64,000 bases of DNA, from positions 916,465 to 980,464 of the forward strand of contig JASKOT010000003.1 of assembly GCA_032158125.1 (NCBI GenBank), in the 5' to 3' direction. The stretch comes from Papiliotrema nemorosa (Eukaryota > Basidiomycota > Tremellomycetes > Tremellales > Rhynchogastremaceae). The position numbers and the translations under genes are program-made. This document shows positions 1 through 12,710 of the stretch, in pieces (the stretch's first letter is position 1; every line of letters begins with the position of its first letter). Under the pieces are notes generated by a model, which did no database searches, had not been told where the DNA came from, and saw only the letters and a list, made by a program, of their open reading frames with translations.

Positions 1-47
1 CCAATCCAGTATCAGCACACATGTTGTGGGGCATCGTCACAGACTTC

Positions 48-3000
48 TTAGGCGAGATCGTGCGGGGATGGAGAGAAGTCTTGTATGGGGTCCTCTTGAC
101 TTTCAGACGGCTTTACCCTCTTAGGCGGTTCCTGCGACTCGAACTCTTCGACTGGGTCAGAAGCTGTAGAGGCGCCACGTCTTCGTTTCCTCACGGTGGT
201 ACTGTTTTGTGTGTCAGAGCTGGGCAGATCTCCGTCTCCAGCCGAATTGAGAGGAGCACGATTTGACGAGCGTTGAACAGCCATGGTCGAGCTTTCGGCA
301 ACAGAGGGCATTTGACCTGACGGTTTTCGAGTGTCGACAAACACGGGGGCAAAGAGGCGCGCGGATCGCTGTCCGGGCGGGTCGGGCGAGAGCGTCCGGA
401 CTCTCAACGGTCGGTCCTTCGGTGATGGCGCCGCAGCCGTCTCTTGCACGTCTGTCCTTGTTGTCACGACAAGCTTTGGAAATGACCCATCGACCGTCAT
501 CACCCCTCGGCTAGCTGCAGCGATTCTATCAATCTTTTTGTTTCGAGGGGCAAGATGTGTCACCTGACCCTTCTTTCGACAACTGGTCCAATACCACTGC
601 CATGCTTCCGCCATACTGGCCGGAATCCGGAAGACGTTTGGAATGAGTTGCTGAGTGACCAATTGCGCGTGTTCGTATCGAAGATCCGCTAGGTCATCTA
701 GAAGACCATTGAAAGTCTCGTCCTTGCTGAGAGACTCTGGGGGGTTCCTGTCTGCGGTGACCGCCTTGTAAGCCCTCAACGGTTCTTCGAGCAATTCGAA
801 TATTTTCGCGAGTCTCTGCTCGATCTTGTCCGCCGAAGCCTTTGAAGCTTGTTCAATCATTAGGCTAGTCACCATCAGCAATGACCACACTTTTAGACGC
901 ACTGCGCGTCCTCTTGTAGCTGTTTGAGGCTTCTCCTCTCGACGTTTTGCAGAAAGTCGTTGTCTATAGGCGGCTGGGCGATATCACCTTCTTCTATGAG
1001 TTCCAGGTGTTTGAATTCCATCGCAGTGAGCGGTTGTTGAGGTTGATTTTCGTTGTTTTCCGCTTTGGTCGAGTTTGACAACATAGTGGAAATCCTTCGA
1101 GAGCAGAATCTCAGGTGCTCGAAAATGAAATCACACTGGACGGAGCGAAGTCTGCGACGTTGCGCGGTCGTGAAGAGTTGTTTGTAGTTGCCGACAGCCG
1201 GGAAAAAGTGTCGTCCGATTTCGGATGGTCTGGTCCTCGGTGCTTCTCCCAGGGAATCGTATGCGGATGGTTGGAGCGTGAGCATCGGACAAGCGAACAG
1301 AGTGGACTCTAGACGAGCTTTGGCACACGCGGTACCCCACACCAACAAGTCGACGCTGTTTATGCACAGAATGGAATATACCTTCACGTCCAGCGCCTGC
1401 CTCATCACGTCGGCAGGCGGAGACCGATGCGACCGACCGATCCTTTGAGCGTAGGCTGCGGCGGACCAAGGCAGAGACTGCTGTCAGTAGAGATCGCGCT
1501 CAACCTGATAGACTCACGAGGTTGATGACCCGATTCATCCGCCACAGGTTGATCCCCACTCCTGCTACAGGAGTGCAGATTAGGATTCTAGTCTTCGCAG
1601 GACTACCTGGCCATGCGGGATTCGGCGTGGATGGATGATCCTCGTCGCTGTTGACCTCTTGGTACAATTTCAGGCGTTCCTTGGCGGTGGAACTGCCGCA
1701 ATACACCCTCACGGAAAGTCCCTGCGCCTTGAACGCCTTGTGCGTCAGCACAATGACAATTGTAGGTGTGATGGACTTTCCTCCATAATGGGCGGTATAC
1801 TGAGGAGGAGGTCAACATGTAGTACGACCTTGCACTGCTTCTCTTTCGGTAGCTCTCGATCGTTTTCGATCAACACCTTGGCCAACTCTGCAGCCATTCT
1901 GAGTTTGGTCGGAATCTGCGCGTGGAATGGTTCGCCGGCTTTGGGTGCCCTCTTGAAGTAAGAGTGCCAGGGGTGGATTGTGGCGCCTATGGCCGACGAA
2001 TAACATACTCCGTACCATTCGAGAGACCCCCTGCACGGGATCAGCGTCGGTATAGAGGACCAGGCCTCCACCTACTCTGCCACTTTTCGCTTCCTCTTCT
2101 TGTTCTCCTTTCTCAAATACTCCTTGACTACTTCTGTCTCTCTCACCGTCAACATGGCAGGGATGATGTACTCTGAAAGGTGACCGAGAGGGACAGCTGC
2201 TTGACCTGCCTTGTCCTTTGTTCCTCGGGTGCGCCTTATCATGTACTTGACAAAGCAAGACAGATAAGTCCCGATCGTCTGGTCGTACGCAGTGACAGTC
2301 TGTTTCGTACTTGCCAGCTCGTCACCCAGTCGAGCTGCGAGCGTGTCGGAGAATACTCCCTTTGCGGGATATGTTTTGCCGACCAACCCGACTTGGTCGA
2401 GACTTTTGAACCACTGTCTTGAGCTGCTGTACGCGACAGTCTTATCGGCCTTCTCTTGGATTGCCACGACCTCCTTGGCAGCAAGGTATTGCGGTATTGC
2501 GAGTCGATCATCCCCAGGCAACACACCTTCGCCCTCAGGCAAGCCAGCCACTCCGGCCAACACCGCAATGTCCAGAGGTGACTTGGTGATAGGCGTAGCC
2601 GTTTGCAGCACCACAAAGTTGGCTCGTCTGTTCATCGCGGCAGCAGCCATGGTGAATCCGCTCTCCGGAGACTTGAGAAAGTGTGCTTCGTCGTTTACCG
2701 CCACGTTGTACCGCATACCGAATAGGTCGACGTCGCGGACATCATCGACGTTTTCCGAATCACTCTCAGCGTCGCTGGCTTTCGCTCTACCTTTACCCCT
2801 CTTACGTCCACTCCGCTTCGCCTGCTTGTAAAGGGACCCGACTTGATTGTAGGAGATGATGACAACGTGTTTTGCCGGAGTGACTTCACTGTCGTGATTT
2901 TTGCTCCACTCGGCTTCGGCATTCTTGATAGACTTGACCGCCTTGGTTCGGTCTCTCTTGGTCTTTATGAGATGTATGGACAAGTCCGGGAAACAACGTG

Positions 3001-4944
3001 AAAGTTCCGACTGCCAGACTGTCGTCATGACTGCAGGCGCGATGATGATGGAGGGCAATGCGGGAGGCACGGGAGATTTCGTCTTGGCGAAAGGTCTCGG
3101 ACGATATGATTCATCCTCGTAAAGGAGGTCGATCTGAGTATCGTGGATAGTCGGGTGCGATCCGAATTTCTTGTTGATCTCATCCGGCGTGAGCCTCATA
3201 TATAGAGGAAAGGATTTGTTGTAATCTGATCGCAGCTTCTGCCTCTGCTTTTCGTCCATGTCTGGATCGCACTCGTCAGGCGGGGTGAGGTGATGATGCG
3301 TTGTCGATCGATGTGCGATTTCGGCTATAAAGGTTCCCGCTTGAATCGTTTTGCCAATCGATGTTTCGTCGGCTATTATTGCTGCAGGATATGCGTGCGG
3401 TCTGTAGGCTCTCGAAACCAGCTCGCTAACGCCCGTGACCTGGGTGTCTCGAAGGCTGAAAGACGGCATGTCAGGGTCATCGGGCGGAGACAGATAGGAC
3501 ATTTCGTCCTCATTGTATGACATGTACGCGAATGTCGCTGCGCGGGTCCAGCTCTTGAAGTGTTCCACTCCAATCTGTACGTCGGAATGATCATCGTCCA
3601 CTTCCTCTGCTCCGTCTGGCCGATGTCGTGCAAAGACGTCGTTTACTTCCTCCAGTGCTCCATCATCTCCGTCTGCCTTGTCTGCTGCCTCGACCTGTAT
3701 TTCTTCCGATCGCTCCTCTTGATCGCTCACTGCCTCAACTGCAGGACTTGTACCGGATGTCTGGCTGGATTCCAAGCCAGTCTGCTTCGATACTTGAAGG
3801 TTGATAATCGCAAGGTCCAAGGCTGTGCGCGCGGCGGTGATATCGTCGTCAACACCGAGGTGGGGAAACTGAATGCCGTAACACTCCTCCCAAGACTGCA
3901 GATGCTTTGTCATCTGCCTGATTTGCTCAAGTTGGGCTTCTATTCCCGCTGCCTGATCGTCGGCAGATTTCGGTTGAGAGGACTCTTGAGATGAATTGTT
4001 TTCTGCACGGCGTCAGTATTGAACACTTGCCGAGCAGGAAACACCAACCTGTGGAAAGGACAGTCAGTTTTCGATGCGCAGTATCAAATCTCTGTCTCGC
4101 TTCCTCCCCATTGGACTGCGCATCCTTGACTCTTTGATACAGCGAGGCTGAGATGAAAGCTGAATGGCATTTTCTCCAGTAATTTTGAATATCCGGGCGT
4201 ATTTGCGTATCGTAATCTAGCCAGTCGAGGTCTTCTCCCTCTTCCCACTCCCCGGTCACAACGGCAGCGGTGCCAAAGGTCGCCACGCAAATTTTGGCGC
4301 AGATCCTGGCAGGAATACGGATCTGAAAGGGATCGTCAGCAAAATTAAGTCCCTATCTGACTCATACGTACTGAGTTGGCAATGGCTGTGATGGGGGGGT
4401 CTTTGCCCTTTACTGTAATCCAGCTGCCTGCTACGCCATGATAATTGCCCTTTGGACCGTCCCGACATCGAACCAGATAGGCCGTCAAGAGATCCCACTC
4501 GGCCGCCTCGCATGCAGCATAGATGTTTGCCTTGACGAGTTCGTGCATTGGCGTTTCATACCTCATCAAGGACTTTCGAAAGGCACCGCTGGGTATACAG
4601 ATCTCAGCGAAAGGGAATATCCTAGCACCCTCTGGGGGGGTCTCGAGCGATCGGACCAAATCCTCCGGTAGGTTGTGAGCTGCAGACTGCGGCATTGATG
4701 GTTTGTTGTGTCCGTATACAAGACTCAGCATGGTTTTGACATGCTCGCTCTTGTAAGGGTTTGTCTCTAAACGAACAAACGCATCCACTGGCTGCTGCTT
4801 GGGGCTGTGCTTCTTTGTCTTTTTGTCGCTCTTCTTTTTCACCGGATTATGGACGGCACTCCCACCAGAGGTTGCCTTGCCCTTTCCTTTGCGGTTGCCA
4901 TCGGCGGGGCCATCCTTTTCCTTTGCCGGGCCTGTTGACGACAT
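48..4944 (-). CDS. SNF2-family helicase-like ATPase, copy 1
   Basis: This is a multi-exon gene of about 1,500 residues, with its start at 4944 (MSSTGPAKEKDG) and stop at 48. The N-terminal third is Lys/Ser-rich and then acidic. A SNF2 ATPase core follows. Motif I reads ADETSIGKTIQAG (near 3,360), which keeps GKT but replaces the usual DEMGLGKT. Motif Ib-like PSIIIAP comes next, and the Walker B/DEAH box is in VNDEAHFLKSP (near 2,690). The helicase C lobe has TPVAGVGINLWRMNRVI (near 1,540) and motif VI QRIGRSHRSP (near 1,430). The C-terminus is a charged tail with basic KRRR patches, which suggests a nuclear protein. Major exons fall near 4944-4376, 4320-4050, 4005-2072, 2070-1800, 1760-1510, 1470-910 and 880-48. 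The layout matches the downstream copy exon by exon. SNF2 proteins translocate on DNA to remodel chromatin or displace proteins. Which subfamily this belongs to is not clear, and no HIRAN, bromo, chromo or RING domain was seen. Confidence 0.8.
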
Positions 4945-5638
4945 GTTGACGTGCGCCTACCGAAAGAACAACACCTCGAGCCGGAACGAGTGTAAAGCGC
5001 GCTTGTGGTACCGAAGAATATGGTCACAACGTTGTGGGTAGACAGCGATTTGATGAGAGGGAATGAGGAAGAAGGGATCGTTGTACGTCGACCGTGGTGA
5101 GAAGAATGTCGTGTTGGCAGTGGAATGATCTGCTGCGTTTACTGAGCGAGGCCTAGATGAGATTCGGAAGGAAGGGAGAAAGCAGGTGGTGACCGAGAAG
5201 AAGAAGGGGAAGAAGAAGAGGAAGAGAGAGAGAGAGACAACGAGGTGGATGGACAAGGTTGAACGGTGAGGGTGACGTGTTTGATCTGGATGGCCCATAC
5301 CATCAAAGCGCACAGATCCCTAGCCTACGCCGATGCCTTTGGGCATGAACCGGTCAGTACAAAACGTCATACTCGAATCGAGTGCGCATGAGAGATCTCA
5401 CTGTAATGCGTTCGATATGGCGGTGAAATCATTGGAAGGCTCGACAGTGCTTTCACAGTTCGTGATGGCATTGCTCGTGGGGACTATTATCGAGAGGTGG
5501 TGTAATGCTTCATCCTGCTCAATCTCTCCTTGAAGAGGCTAGATGCCGTTCTTTTACAGTGTCAACATGAAAGCTAGAGGAGATCAGTACATGCCGTCTT
5601 CTGAGCGTCCGTATAGATCGGTTGCAGAAACCACTAGG
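4945..5638. promoter_or_regulatory. Upstream region of SNF2 copy 1 with a CT-rich tract
   Basis: No gene is visible here. Around 5,185-5,245 the plus strand is almost pure purine (GAAGAAGAAG and GAGAGAGAGA runs), so the strand of the SNF2 gene is CT-rich about 240-300 bp upstream of its ATG. CT tracts like this are common in basidiomycete promoters. No convincing TATA box was seen. Confidence 0.4.
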
Positions 5639-5648
5639 GTGACCACGA

Positions 5649-5679
5649 CCGGAAAGTAGGATGCCAAGTCGATTTGGTT
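5649..5679 (-). repeat. Bipartite 31-bp motif, copy 1 (minus)
   Basis: On the minus strand it reads AACCAAATCG, ten bases, then CTACTTTCCGG followed by T. It matches the consensus (TGTCRAATCG, N10, CTACTTKCCGG) with exact spacing. Confidence 0.75.
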
Positions 5680-5729
5680 TTGCCACCCAGGTAGCACAAG
5701 CATGGGAGCCCCGTCTTGAGTGACCACGA

Positions 5730-5760
5730 CCGGAAAGTAGGATGCCGAGTCGATTTGGTT
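5730..5760 (-). repeat. Bipartite 31-bp motif, copy 2 (minus)
   Basis: This copy matches copy 1 except for one base in the spacer. It lies in the second unit of the 81-bp-period duplication. Confidence 0.75.
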
Positions 5761-6271
5761 TTGCCACCCAGGTAAAACGGGTTTCGTCCTCTTCGACAAC
5801 TCCCCAGACCTCGATGGATCTATGTCGGCCCACGTCGTGACCTCACCCGGGACTTTATGGCGAGATCCGTCTGCAGTCCACGACACTTGTGCTTCTAGTG
5901 GTGCTTGCGGCACGCAATGGCTCGTTGACTCTTCCCGCGTCGTCTGAACAATGTTTAGCCTTATCGTCCCTCCCTCCTCATCAACATCTGGTGAAGACGA
6001 CTAGAATCGAATCTCGTGCGTTGTCTTTTACTGATATATCAGGTCTCGGCTCAAATCGCGCAACTTTCACTCAGCTCATTCTAAGTGCGACAGATGATTT
6101 CATGTGACGACGTGTGTGCCAATCTTGGTTCACACCAGTAAATGGCTACAAATCCAGGATCAGCCGCACCTCAAACCAGTCCTCACACGTCGATCATGAG
6201 AGTCGTCTCGTATCCCTTGTAGTCCCCGACAGTCGGCTTTGCGGATGCCTACCATTCTCAAGCGTTCCCCA

Positions 6272-6302
6272 TGCCAAATCGACGTGAGCTTCTACTTTCC
6301 GG
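6272..6302 (+). repeat. Bipartite 31-bp motif, copy 3
   Basis: It reads TGCCAAATCG, ten bases, then CTACTTTCCGG followed by T. It lies in the gap between the two SNF2 genes. Confidence 0.75.
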
Positions 6303-6577
6303 TTCGTGTTTGCTGTCAGCCGTCCTTCGACCTGCTTCGTAGCTGTGTGCCAAGGAAGAACGTTACGCATACAGGTAGCAAGCGGGTGAGGGCTAGAAGG
6401 AACGACACTGGATGGCTAAAGCACGGACCGGGCCCCGTATTGGGTCATGGATGACTGGTTAGCCGAGTGTTCATAGCAGAGATTGAGCCATATTGGCGGG
6501 ATCGTCAGAAGATGCATTGACAATATTCACGTTCATATCGTACAAGATGTCCACTCAAACTTCAGCCTCCCGCTCGG

Positions 6578-6608
6578 CGTCAAATCGTCAAAGACTTCTA
6601 GTTGCCGG
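6578..6608 (+). repeat. Bipartite 31-bp motif, copy 4
   Basis: It reads CGTCAAATCG, ten bases, then CTAGTTGCCGG. It lies about 250 bp beyond the stop of SNF2 copy 2. The rest of the 4,945-6,853 gap holds no gene. Confidence 0.75.
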
Positions 6609-6853
6609 CACGCATCTCTTGTGCTGACACACGAGGGCGTTTCGATTGATGTGATGACCCACCGAACCTGTACACAAGTATGACATTGGGGATAATTCTC
6701 TTTTGGTAGCAAGACATGCATCTCAGCCCGGAGAAGCCGTTTGTCGACCGCAGACGTGATGCCAGACGATGGAAAAGATGCATTTTCACCTAAAATCGAG
6801 CTATCCACATTCTCGCAAAGATCCTTCGTGTTCTCACATATCGGGACCAGCAC

Positions 6854-9800
6854 TCAATCGCTGGACAATTCGATGGGTTCCTCGGCAACCTGCAGTTTTT
6901 TCCCCTTTACTCTTGCCTTTGCTTTCTTATCAGCTTCCTGCGAAGAAAATTCTCCGATAACCTCCTCGAGCGAGTCCTGCTGCCGCGAAGGTCGAGAGAA
7001 TCCAGTGACAAACGGTTTACTCCGCGACTTGTATGTGATGATCTTCTTTGGTTTTGGGTCTGGAGAGGAGAATCGTGGCCTCTTCGAGATCGACTTTGAC
7101 GACCGCGTGTCATCAGCCATACGCTTGAGGACAGGAGCGTTCCGAGAATTCGGAGCGGCTGCTGATCGTCGTTGTAAGCCCATGGCATGTGCTGGTTGGC
7201 GAGAAGTTGATGTCGGTGGCAGTCGGGAGCTGGAAGCTTGAACTTGTTGGTGGGAACTAACGGTGGGTTGAGGTGCTCGGGAAGTGGATGCGAGCGGCTG
7301 ATCGGCCGTCCGTCTCGACTCAAGGATCGCCTGGTGCATCTCGCTGGGATCAAAGCCGTCGTGGTTGTCGTTCTCCGACGAGACTGACACCAGTGATCGA
7401 GGGGGAGGCGTTCGAGCTTTGCCCTTACCCTTGGAGATGGCGCTGGTCTGCTTGTTTGTCACTGGCGTCGAGTTGCGAACGGGGTCAAGGGAGGAACGAG
7501 ATGAAGGCGGAAATCGTTGAACCATACGGCTCATCACTACCGGCGACTTTGACCTAGGCTGTAATTGTGCACTCGACTTGGTAAAGTTCAATATTGGGAA
7601 AGCGCCAGTTCTAGTCACCACTCCCCCGGCCAACGCACCAAGGTGATCTCTAGGCAGCTGCACCAACTTTAGGTTTCGAACGTCTCCGTTTGATGACCTT
7701 GCGCTAATGTACCATTCCCAAACCCCCTGTGTTGTGGAGGGGACTGAAAAGCCGTTGGGGATCCGATTCGACTGGACAAGCTTGCGGTGCTCACGCGCGA
7801 CATCTGCGAGATCCTCTACATAGCCTCTGAAGTGTTCGTTCTCCCTCACAGTGTTTGTCGGGTATCGGCTGGTCGGCACCTTTCTCAAAAGTTGATCAAT
7901 TTGGGCGTAGATGGTCTTCAACCTCTTGACGATCGAATTTTCCAAGTTTTCCGAATGCTTCTTGAACAGAGCCCTATCGTGTCAGCGTTCATCTCAAGCC
8001 GCTAATAGTGCTGAAGACAATCAACTCACGCCGACTCGGCTTGAATCTGTGCAAGGGTTTTGAGCCTCGCGTCTTTTAGGAATGCTCTGTCAATGCGCAA
8101 GTTGGCCTGTTCGTCTCCCGACTCCAGCCACTCCAATTCCTCTAGAGTCCGAGTGGGCAGCGACGTATTCTCCACCGTTGCAGGTGGCTTCCTCTTTAGC
8201 CGCAGAAAGGTGTATATAGATTGAGAGCAGTATCGCAGATGCTCCAAAAGGTATTCGGCGCCGTTGTCCCGAAGTATACGTCGTTGTCCTCTCGTGAAAG
8301 CAGCTTTGAGGTCGTCGACTCGCGTCTTGAAGTACTTGCCGAATTTCGAGCTTGGATCGGAAAAGCCTACTTCCGTGTAGTCGACTTTGGTCAGTCCGAG
8401 GTCGTCGTTTTGGAAAAGAGCATTTTCGAGCGACGCCTTGAAGCACGCCGCCGCCCAGACTGCCATATCCACCGAGTTCAAGGCGACGATAGTGAAAACC
8501 TGCACTTTGAGGGGGGTCTTTTTGGAACCAGCCGGTGGGGACCTGTGAGATCGTCCTATCCGCTGTTGGTACGCCGCGTGTGACCAAGGAACGGACTGTG
8601 AGGCATCAGTCAACCATTTCGGAGGGACTCGACATCTGACCCACAAGATTGATGACAACATTCATACGCCATAGAGTGATCCCCAAGCCGGCGACTGGGG
8701 TGCAGATAAGCACTCGACAAGTCCTTGGGGCGTTTGGCCAATTCGGGTGACGAGTCGCGGGATGATCTTGGTCTCGATTTACAGTTCTGAAAAGGTCCTC
8801 TCTTTCCTTTTGAGAAGACTCGCCGGTAAATATCGCTGCAGACTGATTGATGGTCGCCAATGCCTGACGTCAGCACGGCTCTCGGTAGAACACATTCCAG
8901 CACACGAACCTGTAACAAAGGTTCCACGCTCGCAATGTGATCCACGTGAAATATGAATTTCGACTTCTGTTCTGTTCTTAAATCCTTCTCCTCTTCCATG
9001 ATCGTCTGGATCAACTCCATGGCCTTTTGGAGCTTTGTCGAGATTTTATCGTGAAAAGGTTCTCCCTGCTTCGGCAATCGCTTGTACAGGCTGTAGTATG
9101 GGTGGATCGTTGAATCGATCGCTGCCCCATACCCCGCGCCAAACCATCCCAATGATCCGCTGCTCATAAGCGAGTGCTCGACTGCATCGAGATGGCTGAT
9201 ACTCACACTTCGAGCTTCTTTTTACGCTCAGCATTTCTATCCCGTAGGCAAAGCCTTACCACCTCGGATTCTCGATGCGGCAAGATGATTGGTATGAGGA
9301 GCTCCGAGATTTGGCCTAGCTGCAGTGCCGGCTGACCCGCCTTGTCCAAGCTGCTTCGGGTCCGCCGGATCACATACTTGAGAAAATCTCCCAGGAACGC
9401 CGTGACGACTTGCGTGAAGCCAAACACTGTGGTGGTCAAGCCAGGCTGACCCCTCTGGACCTCCGCCGCCAGTGACGGTGACAAGATGCCCTTGGCCTTG
9501 TAGCCTTGAACTGCGGTACCGTCCGCCCTGACCCCACGAAACCAATCGCGGGAACTAATCCAATTTGCCTTTTTATCGGCCTTCTCCTGCGCCTTCACGA
9601 CGTCTCTCGCTGCTCGGTACTTGGCAGAGAATCCAACGCCGGCCAGGATGCCCCGACTTTCTCTGACCGCTGCCACTGCGCCTAATACACCAATGTCCAA
9701 GGGATTCTTCAAAATCGGCGTTGCCGTTTGAATTATGCGATACTTGGCCTGAGCACACATCGCCAGTGTGGTCTGGGTGAAATTGCCGTTGGGCTCCTTG

Positions 9801-12010
9801 AGGTAATGTGCTTCGTCACATATCGACACACAGTACTCGAGATCCATCAAAGAGCCCCCTCTGTATGTCCGACCATGCTTCCTGGCCGCCTTGATTGCAG
9901 TGTCTCTTTCTTTCCATATCGACGCGACTTGATTGTAGCTGGCCAAGACTAGATGTCGCCCTGGATATCGAGCGCCGCTCCCCAATCGCCCCTTCTGAAC
10001 GTTCTCTTTCCAGTACTTCTGATCGAAGGTGATGGTTTGGTACGCCCCATCACGATCTCTGCGAGCCTTGATTTGATGGATAATGAGTTTGGGAAAGACC
10101 GCTTTTAGTTCCCGAGACATGGCGTCCATTGTCACGGCCGGACCGATGATGATCGAGGGAAGGGCCGGGGGTATGGGTGAATTTGTCGAGCCAAAATTGT
10201 GCAACTTGAGAGTTGTCGAAGATTGCACACTGGCGATGGCCTGGTCAATGGCGGACGATTTCGCCATGGTGTTGACATTGGCTGGCGTGACTCGAGCATA
10301 AGGAGGAAAGGCTTGCGGATCAGGATCGTCGCCCGCTTGAATAACCCGTGATTGGAGTGCGGCCTTCTCTCCCCAATAAGCAAAAGTATGAATCGCTAGT
10401 CCTGCTTGTAGAGTCTTCCCCATACTCGTCTCGTCGCAGACGAAAGTAGCAGCTGGATGTGATGGATAGTGAGCACGCGAGCAGATTCCACCAACACCGA
10501 CGAGTTGTAGGTCCCGGAATCGCAAAAGCTCACCAGTTCCCGAAGGGGAATGCACATTGGGGATCGATTCGGGCTGGTATCCGAGATAGGCGAACTGGTC
10601 GCGACGAGACCAGGATCTAAAGGCTTCGACCCCGATTTGAACATCTTCCGTTTCGTCCTGGTCGACGGCGCCAGAAGGTCTATGTCGGTCGAAGAGTCCA
10701 GTCACGCTCTCAATTCCCCCCTCTGCTTCTTCTTCGTCGTCCTTGCCCACCTCTGCTTCTTGCTCCTCCAGCTCTCTTTCCGCTTCTTGACTCTGAGACT
10801 CTTCTCGAGCTACCTCATCCGACCTCTTCTCGCCAACGATAGGACTCTCTGCTCGGACCTGCTTCCTCGTGTCGGCAATCAATGCCCTGACATCGGCCTT
10901 GGCATCCGTCAACTCTACATCTTTCGGACCATTGGGATTGACGATCCTAAGATTTGCCTCCCAGTTGTGCAGTTGCTCGTTTAGGTTCTTGATCTTGATC
11001 GTACGCTCAGCGGTGGGCATTCTCCTTCGTCCAAACCCCGAGACTTGGCTCCGTGACGCGAGCTCTACAATACTCAGCGTGTCTGCAAGCAGGAGCGCCA
11101 ATTAACTTACCGTTCGACATTTTATTGAAAGTGTCCTTGGCGTTCGTAAGAGCCGTGGAAGCAGATCTTACTTTCGCCTCCAACACACCCGTAATGAATT
11201 TCGAGTGACAAGATTTCCAATATAGCTTAACATCATCTAGGATATCTCTCTCAAAATTCAGAGCATCCATCTTTGAATTAAAGTCGAATGACGATTTCAC
11301 CGCTTCCTTTCCAAACGCGGCAACACATACTTGTGCAGCAATAGAACCGGGAATAGTGATCTCGAACGTTAGCATTGTTTCGGTGGCTTCGTGGTCAAGG
11401 CTGCTAAACTTACTGTTCGTGCGATGGCGGTAGCATGCTTCGGACCCTCCAAGGCACAGGTCTTGCTCCACGAGTCGCTTTTCCCATTGTAACTTCCACC
11501 AACTCCTTGAGCCATCCGTGCACTGTATGCGTCAAAGATCTCCCAGCCCGAGACGCCACACGTCGTATGGATGAGGGAAACCATCAGGTTGTAATGAACA
11601 TCCGCCAACTGCTTCACTTTCTCCTTCTCCGGCCCAACGTAGAATGTGTCTTTGGAAGGAAAGCAATGAGCCGGTGATTCCGTCAATATCTTCAAGACGT
11701 CGTCGGGGATTGCGTGTATGATAGAGTCGTCCGTCGAGGTCTTATTGAAACCGAAAACCACGCTGATCAGGGCTTTGGTCTGATCAAGGGAATATGGATT
11801 GAGGTGGAGACGAGCGAAGTAGTCGACGTTGGTAGCTTTCCTCGAATGTGCGCCGGTTGAGATAGCTCCAGAGTTAGTTTTGATGGATTTGACACCCGCT
11901 CGTCTGCTCGACGTAGGAGCAGCGGCAACGGATGTACTGATCAAGGGTTGCAGGCGATGTTGGTTGCCCAAGGTCCCCCCCTTCCCTGGCGGCTTTTTGG
12001 AGCTAGACAT
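6854..12010 (-). CDS. SNF2-family helicase-like ATPase, copy 2
   Basis: This is a tandem paralogue of the gene at 48-4944, about 1,600 residues. The start MSSSKKPPGKGG at 12010 was chosen because copy 1 also begins with MSS, and the longer frame upstream is low-complexity. Landmarks are motif I CDETSMGKTLQAG (near 10,430), PSIIIGPAVTMDAMSREL, DEAH in ICDEAHYLKEP (near 9,815), TPVAGLGITLWRMNVVINLV (near 8,680) and motif VI QRIGRSHRSP (near 8,560). A Ser/Arg-rich tail ends in EEPIELSSD. Exons are near 12010-11412, 11370-11120, 11060-9205, 9200-8880, 8855-8640, 8590-8030 and 7970-6854. Both copies share the N-terminal block with an NPYS/NPYK motif and the post-helicase block QRR.L(R)..EHLR(Y/F)CS. 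Overall divergence is large, so the duplication is old although the genes remain adjacent and co-oriented. Confidence 0.8.
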
Positions 12011-12114
12011 GGGGGCAAAGGCCTTTTGATGCAAGTGGAATAAGAGCTCTGGAAGTCGGCCTAGCTTGCGTCCACCCGGCAAATGTCTCGATAAACCTCG
12101 ACTATGGTAGGGAA

Positions 12115-12150
12115 GATGTAGATGATGTTGATGATGTTGATGATGAGGAG
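12115..12150. repeat. GATGTT/GATGAT microsatellite
   Basis: An imperfect trinucleotide/hexanucleotide array (GATGATGTT repeated, then GATGAGGAGG) lies about 105-140 bp upstream of the SNF2 copy 2 ATG, probably in its 5' UTR or promoter. Confidence 0.7.
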
Positions 12151-12349
12151 GGTTGGGTTGAGGTAGAAAGATGAAAGTTGAGGGAACTTCGAGGCATCGA
12201 CCACCACATCCCAAAATCCTGCGCTATGACCCCAGCCATCAACACACGATTCCGACGTATTTACCACTCACAATCGTGTGACTCATCTCACCCATGTCCC
12301 TTGTGCATCAATCGCCGTCCAAAGAAAGATGTATAGGTGACAAATTTCT

Positions 12350-12380
12350 GGTCGAATCGCAGGGCCAGGCCACCTGCCGG
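12350..12380 (+). repeat. Bipartite 31-bp motif, copy 5
   Basis: It reads GGTCGAATCG, ten bases, then CCACCTGCCGG. The left half is perfect. The right half has two C-for-T changes. Confidence 0.6.
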
Positions 12381-12500
12381 ATCTCACTGTCAGTCTCGAC
12401 TATACGCGACTCAGCGGCTATTCTTACCGTCTGATTCAAGGCCGTAGGGCATGTATTCGAGGGCGAGCTATCTGCTGAGCTCGAGCTTGCCCTGTAAAAC

Positions 12501-12531
12501 CACCGAGGCAACCTAGCGACCTACTTGCCGG
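12501..12531 (+). repeat. Degenerate bipartite motif
   Basis: The right half CTACTTGCCGG is perfect. The left half at the expected spacing is only weakly similar. Confidence 0.35.
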
Positions 12532-12679
12532 CAGCCAGCTTCATTTCAGCCACCTTTGCTTCATCACCCAGAGGACCGGTCTCTGTCTACAATTTCGAAA
12601 GAGTCGACGCTTCTCCCTCCTACGCTGGACCTCGGAGTATCCAGAGTTGAGATGCTCAATGTTTCGGAAGCTCGACTCC

Positions 12680-12710
12680 CGTCAAACTGGCACATGGCTC
12701 TAGTTGCCGG
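12680..12710 (+). repeat. Bipartite 31-bp motif, copy 6
   Basis: It reads CGTCAAACTG, ten bases, then CTAGTTGCCGG followed by A. Confidence 0.7.

Larger units (their letters stand above)
5639..5774. repeat. Tandem duplication, 55-bp unit, period 81 bp
   Basis: Positions 5639-5693 and 5720-5774 are the same 55-bp sequence with a single A/G difference, separated by 26 bp of unrelated sequence. Each unit contains one minus-strand copy of the bipartite 31-bp motif described elsewhere. The near-identity points to a recent local duplication. Confidence 0.85.

Noticed and set aside
6741..7241. Plus-strand frame of 166 codons
   Set aside because: It lies opposite the last exon of SNF2 copy 2 and shows no conserved feature.
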